A DNA stretch of 41,398 nucleotides from JBDSZL01 sp039925145 (GTDB lineage: Bacteria > Acidobacteriota > Vicinamibacteria > Vicinamibacterales > SCN-69-37), in contig JBDSZL010000027.1 in NCBI GenBank assembly GCA_039925145.1, positions 1-41,398 on the forward strand, given 5' to 3'. How positions within the stretch are numbered: position 1 is the stretch's first letter; every line of letters starts with the position of its first letter. The notes under the pieces are model-generated. The model was not told the DNA's origin. It did no database searches and saw nothing but the letters and a program-made list of their open reading frames with translations. This document shows, piece by piece, positions 33,168 to 40,035 of this stretch. The translations under genes were made by a program, and so were the position numbers.

Positions 33168-33935
33168 ATGCATCTGACTCCTCGAGAGATCGACAAGCTC
33201 GTGCTGCATCAGGCCGGGGTGCTCGCGCAGAAGCGGCTCGCGCGCGGGCTCCGCCTGAACTACCCGGAAGCCGTCGCGCTCATCGCCACGCAGCTGCTGG
33301 AGCTCATTCGCGATGGCCGGCCGGTGGCCGAGCTCATGGACCTCGGGCGGCAGATGCTGGGACGCGACGACGTCCTCGAGGGTGTGCCGGAGATGATCGA
33401 CGAGGTGCAGATCGAAGGCACCTTTCCGGACGGGACGAAGCTCGTGACCGTGCATCATCCGATCGTGTCGGCGCAGGGCGACATGGCACTTGCGCTCTAC
33501 GGCAGCTTTCTCACGCGTCACGCTCAACGACCTGCGAGCGCCGAAGGGGTCTCGCCGGCCGCGTCGCCCGGCGCGACGCACACGGCGGGCGGTGAGCTCG
33601 TGCTCAACGAAGGGCGTGCCACCGCCGAGCTCGGCGTCGCCAATCATGGCGACCGTCCGATTCAGGTGGGCAGTCACTATCATTTTGCGGAAGTGAATCG
33701 GGCGCTCGTGTTCGACCGCGCCGTGGCCTACGGCATGCGGCTCGACATCCCGGCCGGCACCGCCGTGCGGTTCGAGCCGGGCGACACGCGCACCGTGCAC
33801 CTGGTCGCCATCGCCGGTCGCCGCATCGTGCGCGGCGGCATCGATTTCGCCAACGGCCCCGTCACCGAGGAGACGCGAGCAAGGATCAAAGAGACCGGGT
33901 CTCCGGGACAACTCAGCGGAGACCCGGTCTCCTAA
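33168..33935 (+). CDS. ureAB: urease gamma-beta fusion subunit
   Basis: Protein of 255 residues. Residues 1-100 are urease gamma (HLTPREIDKLVLHQAGVLAQKRLARG, LNYPEAVALI). Residues 101-140 are a Ser/Ala/Pro linker. Residues 141-237 are urease beta (GELVLNEGRATAELGVANHGDRPIQVGSHYHFAEVN, and RLDIPAGTAVRFEPGD). Gamma-beta fusions are known in some bacteria. The last about 16 residues (from KETGSP) are encoded by the first copy of the GAGACC-S-GGTCTC repeat, which also supplies the stop codon, so the tail is repeat-derived. The start ATG 33168 follows the ureD stop by 4 bases; the open frame further upstream is a shadow of ureD. Confidence 0.95.
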   Translation: MHLTPREIDKLVLHQAGVLAQKRLARGLRLNYPEAVALIATQLLELIRDGRPVAELMDLGRQMLGRDDVLEGVPEMIDEVQIEGTFPDGTKLVTVHHPIVSAQGDMALALYGSFLTRHAQRPASAEGVSPAASPGATHTAGGELVLNEGRATAELGVANHGDRPIQVGSHYHFAEVNRALVFDRAVAYGMRLDIPAGTAVRFEPGDTRTVHLVAIAGRRIVRGGIDFANGPVTEETRARIKETGSPGQLSGDPVS

Positions 33936-33997
33936 GAACTCAGCGAAGACCCCAAAGAGACCGGGTCTCCGGAAGAGCTCAGCGGAGACCCGGTCTC
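33891..33997. repeat. two tandem GAGACC-S-GGTCTC hairpins between ureAB and ureC
   Basis: Two inverted repeats with perfect 14-bp arms: 33891-33904 with 33918-33931, and 33957-33970 with 33984-33997. Each has a 13-base loop containing CTCAGC, and the copies are 66 bases apart. Each arm contains GAGACC-C/G-GGTCTC, itself an odd-length palindrome, so four such 13-mers occur here. The first hairpin overlaps the end of ureAB. The second ends 13 bases before the ureC start, in the position of a leader. Four more copies lie at 39867-39981. Confidence 0.9.
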
Positions 33998-34010
33998 CTA
34001 GTCATCATCT

Positions 34011-35726
34011 ATGGCCCATCACATCGATCGCCGTCACTACGCTGCCATCTACGGACCGACGACCGGAGACCGGGTCACGCTCGGCGACACCGGTCTCGTG
34101 GCTGAAGTGGAGCAGGACGCCACGGTGTACGGCGACGAGTGCAAGTTTGGCGGCGGCAAGGTGCTGCGCGACGGCATGGGGCAGGCGGCCGGCGTGTCGC
34201 AGGATCGTGCTCTCGACTGCGTCATCACCAACGCGCTCATCGTCGACTGGACCGGCATCCGCAAGGCGGATATCGGGATCAAGAACGGGCGCATTGCTGG
34301 CATCGGCAAGGCCGGCAACCCCGACATGATGGCGGGCGTCGACGAGGCGATGGTCGTGGGCGTGACGACCGAGGCCATCGCGGGCGAAGGGCTCATCGTG
34401 ACGGCCGGCGGCATCGACGCGCACATTCACTTCATCTGTCCGCAGCAGGTGTACGAGGCGCTGGCCAGCGGTGTCACCACGTTCATTGGCGGTGGAACGG
34501 GCCCGGCGACGGGCACCAATGCGACGACCTGTACGCCGGGCGCGCACCACATCGAGCTGATGCTGCAGGCGACCGACACCCTGCCGATGAATTTTGGCTT
34601 TCTCGGCAAAGGCAATACATCGAGGCCGGAGGGTCTCGAGGAGCAGATTCGCGGGGGCGCCATCGGGCTGAAGCTGCATGAAGACTGGGGCTCGACGCCT
34701 GCGGCGATCGATTGCTGTCTCACGGCTGCCGACGCCCACGACGTGCAGGTCGCGATTCACACCGACACGTTGAACGAGTCGGGATACGTCGACGACTCCA
34801 TTGCCGCGTTCAAGGGGCGGACAATTCACACGTACCACACGGAAGGTGCCGGCGGCGGGCACGCGCCGGACATCATTCGTGTCTGCGGCGAGCCAAACGT
34901 GCTGCCGAGCTCGACCAATCCCACGCGGCCGTACACGGTGAACACCCTCGACGAGCATCTCGACATGCTCATGGTCTGCCATCACCTCGACAAGAACATC
35001 CCGGAGGACGTCGCATTTGCCGAGAGCCGCATCAGGGGCGAGACCATTGCGGCTGAGGACGTGCTCCATGACCTCGGCGCCATCAGTATGATGTCGAGCG
35101 ACAGCCAGGCGATGGGCCGCGTGGGCGAAGTGATCTGTCGCACGTGGCAAACGGCCCACAAGATGCGTGGCGAGCGGGGGCGCCTGCCTGGCGAGTCGGG
35201 CGCCAACGACAATCTGCGCATCCGCCGCTACATCGCGAAGTACACGATCAATCCAGCGCTCACTCATGGCGTGGCGCACGAGGTGGGCTCGGTAGAGGTG
35301 GGCAAGCTGGCCGACCTCGTGCTGTGGAAGCCGGCGTTCTTCGGGGTGAAGCCGGAACTGGTGCTGAAGGGCGGGTTCATCGCGTGGGCGCAGATGGGCG
35401 ACGCCAATGCGTCCATTCCGACGCCGCAGCCGCTGCTGATGCGGCCGATGTTCGGCGCCTACGGTCGCGCGACGGGCGCCACGTCGATCGCCTTTGTTTC
35501 CGCGCTGGCCCTCGACAGCGGGACGGTCGCCCGGTACGGGCTGACGAAGCGCGCCGCCGCCGTGCGTGGATGTCGCACGGTTCAGAAGCGCGACATGAAG
35601 CTGAACGACGCGCTGCCCCGCATGCATGTCGATCCGGAGACCTACACGGTGACCGCCGATGGCGAGCCGCTGCGCTCCGAGCCGGCGCGCGTGCTTCCGC
35701 TGGCGCAACGGTACTTTCTGTTTTGA
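34011..35726 (+). CDS. ureC: urease alpha subunit
   Basis: Catalytic nickel subunit of 571 residues, hydrolysing urea to ammonia and carbamate. All key residues are visible: H138 and H140 (DAHIH), the carbamylated K221 (GLKLHEDWG), H250 (VAIH), H276 (HTYHTEGAGGGH), flap C323 and H324 (MVCHHLD), and the nickel ligand D364 (SSDSQAMGR). The length is normal. The gene is separated from ureAB by 75 bases filled by two palindromic hairpins, so it has no normal ribosome binding site; translation may be low or the mRNA may start or be processed in that gap. Confidence 0.97.
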   Translation: MAHHIDRRHYAAIYGPTTGDRVTLGDTGLVAEVEQDATVYGDECKFGGGKVLRDGMGQAAGVSQDRALDCVITNALIVDWTGIRKADIGIKNGRIAGIGKAGNPDMMAGVDEAMVVGVTTEAIAGEGLIVTAGGIDAHIHFICPQQVYEALASGVTTFIGGGTGPATGTNATTCTPGAHHIELMLQATDTLPMNFGFLGKGNTSRPEGLEEQIRGGAIGLKLHEDWGSTPAAIDCCLTAADAHDVQVAIHTDTLNESGYVDDSIAAFKGRTIHTYHTEGAGGGHAPDIIRVCGEPNVLPSSTNPTRPYTVNTLDEHLDMLMVCHHLDKNIPEDVAFAESRIRGETIAAEDVLHDLGAISMMSSDSQAMGRVGEVICRTWQTAHKMRGERGRLPGESGANDNLRIRRYIAKYTINPALTHGVAHEVGSVEVGKLADLVLWKPAFFGVKPELVLKGGFIAWAQMGDANASIPTPQPLLMRPMFGAYGRATGATSIAFVSALALDSGTVARYGLTKRAAAVRGCRTVQKRDMKLNDALPRMHVDPETYTVTADGEPLRSEPARVLPLAQRYFLF

Positions 35727-35789
35727 TCTGCACCAGTGGCGACCTTGGTGTTCGGGCACACACGCGATTGACCTGAAACGGCATCCGGC

Positions 35790-36443
35790 ATGGCGCTCCT
35801 GATCTGGCAACTGGCCGACTCCGCGTTCCCGACGGGGGCGTTCGCGCACTCGGGCGGCCTCGAGTCGGCGTGGCAGCACGGCGAGATTCCCGATCGCGAC
35901 GCGCTGCGACGGTTCGCGCAGGCCAGCCTGCTGCAGGCCGGCTACGGCGTGCTGCCCCTGGTGAACGGCGCCTTCCGCGCTCCGGGACGATTGGCCGATC
36001 TAGACGCGCTTGCCGACGTGTTCCTGACCAACCCTGTGGCGAACCGCGCGAGCCGCATTCAGGGCCGGGCACTCGTCGGCACGTGCGGTCGAGTGTGGCC
36101 ATCGGCGGCCCTCCAGGATTTGGCCGAGGTAATCGGGCAGACGTCCGCGCACCTGGCTCCGGTCACTGGTGTGATCCTGCGGCAACTCGGCGTGCCTCTT
36201 TGGACGATTCAGACGCTCGTGCTGTTTCTGACAGGCCGCTCGGTCTTTTCCGCCGCGGTTCGCCTGGGCATCGTGGGCAGTTACGACGCACAGCGGCTGC
36301 AATCCGAGATGGGCCCCGTTGTCGACGAGGTGCTGGCGCGTTGCGCGGAGCTCGACGAAACGGACCTGGCCCAGGCGGCGCCGATGATCGACATCTTTCA
36401 GGCGGCGCACGATCGGCTGTACTCGAGGTTGTTTCAAAGTTAG
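35790..36443 (+). CDS. ureF: urease accessory protein UreF
   Basis: Protein of 217 residues, all-helical, with the UreF opening LLIWQLADSAFPTGAFAHSGGLESA and RLGIVGSYDAQRLQSEM in the C-terminal half. UreF regulates the GTPase of UreG and bridges it to UreD on apo-urease. It lies 63 bases after ureC; the usual ureE gene is absent between them. The ATG at 35790 begins at the conserved N-terminus, although no ribosome binding site is visible. Confidence 0.92.
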   Translation: MALLIWQLADSAFPTGAFAHSGGLESAWQHGEIPDRDALRRFAQASLLQAGYGVLPLVNGAFRAPGRLADLDALADVFLTNPVANRASRIQGRALVGTCGRVWPSAALQDLAEVIGQTSAHLAPVTGVILRQLGVPLWTIQTLVLFLTGRSVFSAAVRLGIVGSYDAQRLQSEMGPVVDEVLARCAELDETDLAQAAPMIDIFQAAHDRLYSRLFQS

Positions 36444-36493
36444 AGGGCGGCCCGACGCCTGGGACTTGGGCGATTGATAATTGAGGATCTGAC

Positions 36494-37201
36494 ATGCACG
36501 AGCACCGCGACCACCACGACCACGATCACGACCCTGTCAGCCCGGGGATCTTTCACGAGCGCGCCGTTCCGTTGACGCGCGATTTCAGGCAGCGGGCATT
36601 CACCATCGGCATCGGCGGCCCGGTCGGCAGCGGCAAGACCGCGCTCCTGCTGGCCCTGTGCCGCAGGCTTCGAGACACGCACGACATCGCGGTCGTCACC
36701 AACGACATCTTCACGAAGGAAGACGCGGAGTTTCTGGTCAGGCACGAGGCGCTGGCGCCAGAGCGGATCTCGGCGGTGGAGACCGGCGGCTGCCCGCACA
36801 CGGCCGTGAGAGATGACGTCAGTCAGAACCTCGACGCGTTGCAGCAGCTGATGGTGAAGTTCACGCCGCAGCTGCTCTTCGTCGAGAGCGGTGGCGACAA
36901 TCTCGCGGCGCAATTCAGCCGCGAGCTGGCCGACTACACCATCTACGTCATCGACGTCTCGGGCGGCGACAAGATTCCACGTAAGGGCGGCCCCGGCATC
37001 ACGCAGTCGGATCTGCTCGTCATCAACAAGACCGATCTGGCGCCGCTCGTCGGGGCCGACCTCGGCGTGATGGAGCGTGATGCGCGGCGAATGCGCGGCG
37101 ACGGCCCGTTCGTCTTTGCGCAGGTCACGCATGGCGTGGGCCTCGACGCGATTGCCGACGACATGCTCGGGGCGTGGCACCGGGCCACAGCCCATCCGTG
37201 A
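36494..37201 (+). CDS. ureG: urease accessory GTPase UreG with His-rich N-terminus
   Basis: SIMIBI-class GTPase of 235 residues that delivers nickel into urease. The P-loop GPVGSGKT is at 42-49; VVTNDIFTKEDAEFL, VETGGCPHTAVRDD (with the CPH nickel motif), ESGGDN and VINKTDLAP complete the family signature. The first 12 residues contain six histidines (MHEHRDHHDHDH), a metal-binding extension often seen where nickel storage is needed; it may replace the His-rich tail of UreE, which is not found in this cluster. GAGG lies 7 bases before the ATG. Confidence 0.95.
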   Translation: MHEHRDHHDHDHDPVSPGIFHERAVPLTRDFRQRAFTIGIGGPVGSGKTALLLALCRRLRDTHDIAVVTNDIFTKEDAEFLVRHEALAPERISAVETGGCPHTAVRDDVSQNLDALQQLMVKFTPQLLFVESGGDNLAAQFSRELADYTIYVIDVSGGDKIPRKGGPGITQSDLLVINKTDLAPLVGADLGVMERDARRMRGDGPFVFAQVTHGVGLDAIADDMLGAWHRATAHP

Positions 37202-37232
37202 CCGCCGGCGGCCAGCTTGCGGCTCGAGGAAA

Positions 37233-37278
37233 GCGGCTCACGCTTACGGCTCTTCGTAAGCCGTAAGCCGTAAGCCGC
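37233..37278. terminator. bidirectional hairpin built from TAAGCCG heptads
   Basis: Between ureG and the convergent GlcD-like gene, GCTTACGGCT (37242-37251) pairs with AGCCGTAAGC (37259-37268), and the outer GCGGCT (37233-37238) pairs with AGCCGC (37273-37278) across a small internal loop. The right side is three tandem TAAGCCG heptads, related in length and core to the AAGCCCC arrays elsewhere. The position suggests a terminator for both genes, though no T tract is present. Confidence 0.6.
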
Positions 37279-38679
37279 CTATCCCCAAATCTTGCCTGGA
37301 TTCAGAATGCCCTCTGGATCCAGCGCTTGCTTGATGGTGCGCATCAGCGCCAGTTCCTCCACGCTGCGCGTGTAACTGAGGTATCGCCGCTTCAGGAGGC
37401 CGATGCCGTGCTCGGCCGAGATCGTGCCGCCGCACTCGCGCACCAGACCGTAGACCAGCGCCTCGATCTGTTCCTCGGGCTGGTCCCCCTCGCACACCTT
37501 GAGCGACAGGTGCAGGTTGGAATCGCCGATGTGGCCGAAGAAGGCGGTGTCGGCCGCCGGCCAGCGCGCGCGCAGCGCCTGGCCGCAGGCGTCGACGTAG
37601 GCGCCGAGTCGTCTCGCCGGGATGCCGAGATCGAATCCGATGTTGGGCCAGAGGATGCGGGGAAATTCGCCCGACGCGTCGCGCACCTGCCAGAACGTCC
37701 GGGCCTCGGCGGCCGACTGGGCGACGCTCGCGTCGACGATGAGGCCGGCGTCAGAGGCGGCACCGAGCATCGATTCGAATCGGGTCTGGTCGGCATCCTG
37801 ATCGCCGCCGAGCGATTCGATCAGCACGTAGAGGCCGAGACCCGGCGCGAGCGGTCGCGGCATGCCAGTCACCCGCGTCGTCACCATCCCGTAGAAGTCG
37901 GGCCACATCATCTCGAACGCCGAAAGCGTGCCGCCGAGCGCCTCGCGCGCATGCCGTAGCAACGCCAGTCCGCTGTCGTAGTCGGGAACGGCGCAGAAGG
38001 CGGTGCACAGGCTGCGCGGCCGAGGGTGCAGCCGGACGACCACGCGCGTGATCACGCCGAGCGTGCCCTCCGATCCGATGAAAATCTGCTTGAGGTCGAG
38101 GCCGGCGTTGTTCTTGATGAGCTTGTTGAGCGACGTCACCACTGTGCCGTCGGCGAGCACCACCTCGAGGCCGAGCACGAGATCGCGCGCCATGCCGTAC
38201 CGGATGACGCGATTCCCACCAGCATTGGTGGCCACCGTGCCGCCGATCTGACACGAACCGCGCGCGCCGAGGTCGAGCGGAAAGAACAGTCCCGCGGCCA
38301 GGGCGGCCTCCTGCACCGTCTGCAGCGGCGTTCCAGCCAGGGCCGTCAACGTCGAGGCCGCCTCGTCGATCTCTTCGATGCCCGACATGCGGTCGAGCGA
38401 GATGACGACACATCCGGCGACCGGCGTTGCGCCTCCCACGAGTCCCGTCAATCCGCCTTGCGGCACCACCGCGACGCGACGGGCGTGACACAGACGCAGG
38501 ACGGTCGCGACCTCGACCGTGGTCCGCGGCCGCACGAGCGCCAGCGGCAGGCCGCCGGACATCGCGACCATCCAGTCGCGCAGATACCGTCCATCGATGG
38601 CCTTGCCTGTGACGACTTGACCCATGCCGAGCGTGGCGGCCAGCGCGTCGATGAGTGCAGAGCGATCGTGGTCGGTCAT
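37279..38679 (-). CDS. FAD-linked 2-hydroxyacid dehydrogenase/oxidase (GlcD/DLD family)
   Basis: Protein of 466 residues of the vanillyl-alcohol-oxidase flavoprotein family. The FAD domain shows VVPQGGLTGLVGGA, GSCQIGGTVATNAGG and IKNNAGLDLKQIFIGSEGTLGVITRV. The C-terminal domain shows FGHIGDSNLHLS and SAEHGIGLLKRRYL, which carry the metal and substrate histidines of D-lactate, D-2-hydroxyglutarate and glycolate dehydrogenases. The exact substrate is not readable. No GlcE/GlcF partners or iron-sulfur domain are adjacent, which favours a single-subunit D-2-hydroxyacid dehydrogenase over the three-subunit glycolate oxidase. It is convergent with ureG and divergent from the next gene. Confidence 0.9.
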   Translation of the reverse strand: MTDHDRSALIDALAATLGMGQVVTGKAIDGRYLRDWMVAMSGGLPLALVRPRTTVEVATVLRLCHARRVAVVPQGGLTGLVGGATPVAGCVVISLDRMSGIEEIDEAASTLTALAGTPLQTVQEAALAAGLFFPLDLGARGSCQIGGTVATNAGGNRVIRYGMARDLVLGLEVVLADGTVVTSLNKLIKNNAGLDLKQIFIGSEGTLGVITRVVVRLHPRPRSLCTAFCAVPDYDSGLALLRHAREALGGTLSAFEMMWPDFYGMVTTRVTGMPRPLAPGLGLYVLIESLGGDQDADQTRFESMLGAASDAGLIVDASVAQSAAEARTFWQVRDASGEFPRILWPNIGFDLGIPARRLGAYVDACGQALRARWPAADTAFFGHIGDSNLHLSLKVCEGDQPEEQIEALVYGLVRECGGTISAEHGIGLLKRRYLSYTRSVEELALMRTIKQALDPEGILNPGKIWG

Positions 38680-38763
38680 GAGCCCGGCGGTCTCCGATGA
38701 ACGTCAGGTGCGGGAGTATATCCGCGCCGTGCACCGTGTTTCCGCCCATTGTCCTCGCGGCTC

Positions 38764-38772
38764 TGCTATAAC
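38764..38772 (+). promoter_or_regulatory. extended -10 element, leaderless start
   Basis: TGCTATAAC: an extended -10 box (TG, one base, TATAAC at 38767-38772) ending 7 bases before the ATG at 38780. Transcription would begin at the start codon itself. There is no clear -35 and no ribosome binding site, as expected for an extended -10 promoter giving a leaderless mRNA. Confidence 0.5.
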
Positions 38773-38779
38773 GGCCTGC

Positions 38780-39856
38780 ATGCTCAACAGATGGACGAGA
38801 CTTGGCGCCGTGCTGGTGGTGGCTCTCTGGGCACGGACGCCGTCGGCGGCGGCCCCGGCTCATGTCGATATCACCTGGATGTCGATTTCGAACATCTACT
38901 ACGAAATCGGCGACCTACGCGTCCTCACGGATGGGTACATCAGCCGGATTCCGCAGCAGACCTTTTACGGCGGCGGTGGAGGGCTGGCGCAGACGCGAAG
39001 CACGTTCGTGCCCGACGAGCCTGCGGTCACGCGCGTGCTGGAGGCCATTGGCGGCAAGACCCGCGTGAACCTGCTGCTCAGCGGCCACAGCCACTTCGAT
39101 CATTCGTTCGACACCGCGACGTGGGCCAAGCTGACGGGCGCGTCGATCGTGGGGCCGCGAACGACGTGCCTGCAGGCGCAAGCGGAGCGTCTCGCAGCGG
39201 ATCGGTGTCGCGCGGTGTTGGGCGGCGAGAAGATCACGCTGGCCGAAGGCGTCACGATGTGGGTTGTGCGCTGGAATCACAGCGGCGACCTGGCCAGCAA
39301 TCCCGAGCAGCACAACGCGGTCGAGCTCGATGCCGCGCCGCGTCCCGATCCGTCGACGGGGGGGCTGCACCCTGGTGTCGCCGAAGATTTTCCCAACGGC
39401 GGCGGCAGTCGCGGTTACCTGTTCGTTGTCGACACACCGGATGGCAAGTTGAGCTGGTTCTTCCAGAACTCAGCGAGCGCCGTGGATTTGCATGTGCCCA
39501 TCGTGATTCAGGGCGTCGACTACGGCGCGCCGATCGTGAACCTTCAGCATGCGATGGCCGACGCGGGTCTGTCGTCCGTGGATCTGTGGATTGGGACGGG
39601 CGGCGCCGCCGTGGCTCGTCTCGTACTGCCCGTGCTGAAGCCGAAGGCGTTTCTGCCGGTGCACTGGGACGGGCTCTGGGGTGCATTTCTCTCGGGTGTG
39701 CCACGGGCGTATTCAGATCGCGGGCTCGAGCCGGTGCTCGCGTCCGCCGGTGTGAAACTCGTGCGCCCCGTGCAGTACATGGACAAGTGGCGTCTCGACA
39801 AGACAGGCGTTGCGCCCATCGAGAACGCCGCGGTCAAACGCGCGCTGGGATTCTGA
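38780..39856 (+). CDS. exported metallo-beta-lactamase-fold hydrolase
   Basis: Protein of 358 residues with a signal peptide at about 1-25 (ending TPSAAA) and a metallo-beta-lactamase fold: HSHFDH at 103-108 is the HxHxDH metal motif, and later ligands may be the His of RWNHSGDL and FLPVHWDGLWG near the C-terminus. The substrate is unknown. It is probably periplasmic. The open frame upstream of 38780 has no export signal; the extended -10 box 7 bases before this ATG supports the start. The downstream gap carries the second palindromic-repeat cluster. Confidence 0.87.
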   Translation: MLNRWTRLGAVLVVALWARTPSAAAPAHVDITWMSISNIYYEIGDLRVLTDGYISRIPQQTFYGGGGGLAQTRSTFVPDEPAVTRVLEAIGGKTRVNLLLSGHSHFDHSFDTATWAKLTGASIVGPRTTCLQAQAERLAADRCRAVLGGEKITLAEGVTMWVVRWNHSGDLASNPEQHNAVELDAAPRPDPSTGGLHPGVAEDFPNGGGSRGYLFVVDTPDGKLSWFFQNSASAVDLHVPIVIQGVDYGAPIVNLQHAMADAGLSSVDLWIGTGGAAVARLVLPVLKPKAFLPVHWDGLWGAFLSGVPRAYSDRGLEPVLASAGVKLVRPVQYMDKWRLDKTGVAPIENAAVKRALGF

Positions 39857-39866
39857 TCAACGACAA

Positions 39867-39982
39867 GGAGACCGGGTCTCCCCTGCCTTTTCCCGGGAGA
39901 CCCGGTCTCTTATGTCGGTGACGGAGGCAGGGGAGACCCGGTCTCTTATGTCGCTGACGAAGCCAGGGGAGACCCGGTCTCC
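39867..39982. repeat. GAGACC-S-GGTCTC repeat cluster with 36-base tandem units
   Basis: Four copies of the same 13-base palindrome found near ureC. The first (39867-39881) is in the GAGACCGGGTCTCC orientation and can pair with any of the three following copies (39896-39909, 39932-39945, 39968-39981). Those three are exactly 36 bases apart, within a tandem unit (39895-39930 and 39931-39966) that differs at only a few bases, in the segment after the palindrome (TTATGTCGGTGACGG versus TTATGTCGCTGACGA). The cluster begins 11 bases after the metallo-hydrolase stop codon and ends about 50 bases before the next gene. Confidence 0.9.
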
Positions 39983-40035
39983 TTGTTCCCCGCCCCGGTG
40001 CCGCAGTATCGTACTGGCGCAATCGGAGACATTTG

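Noticed and set aside
39895..39982. Possible small CRISPR array (36-base spacing)
   Set aside because: The spacing is a tandem repeat of nearly identical 36-base units with no unique spacers, and no cas genes are nearby.
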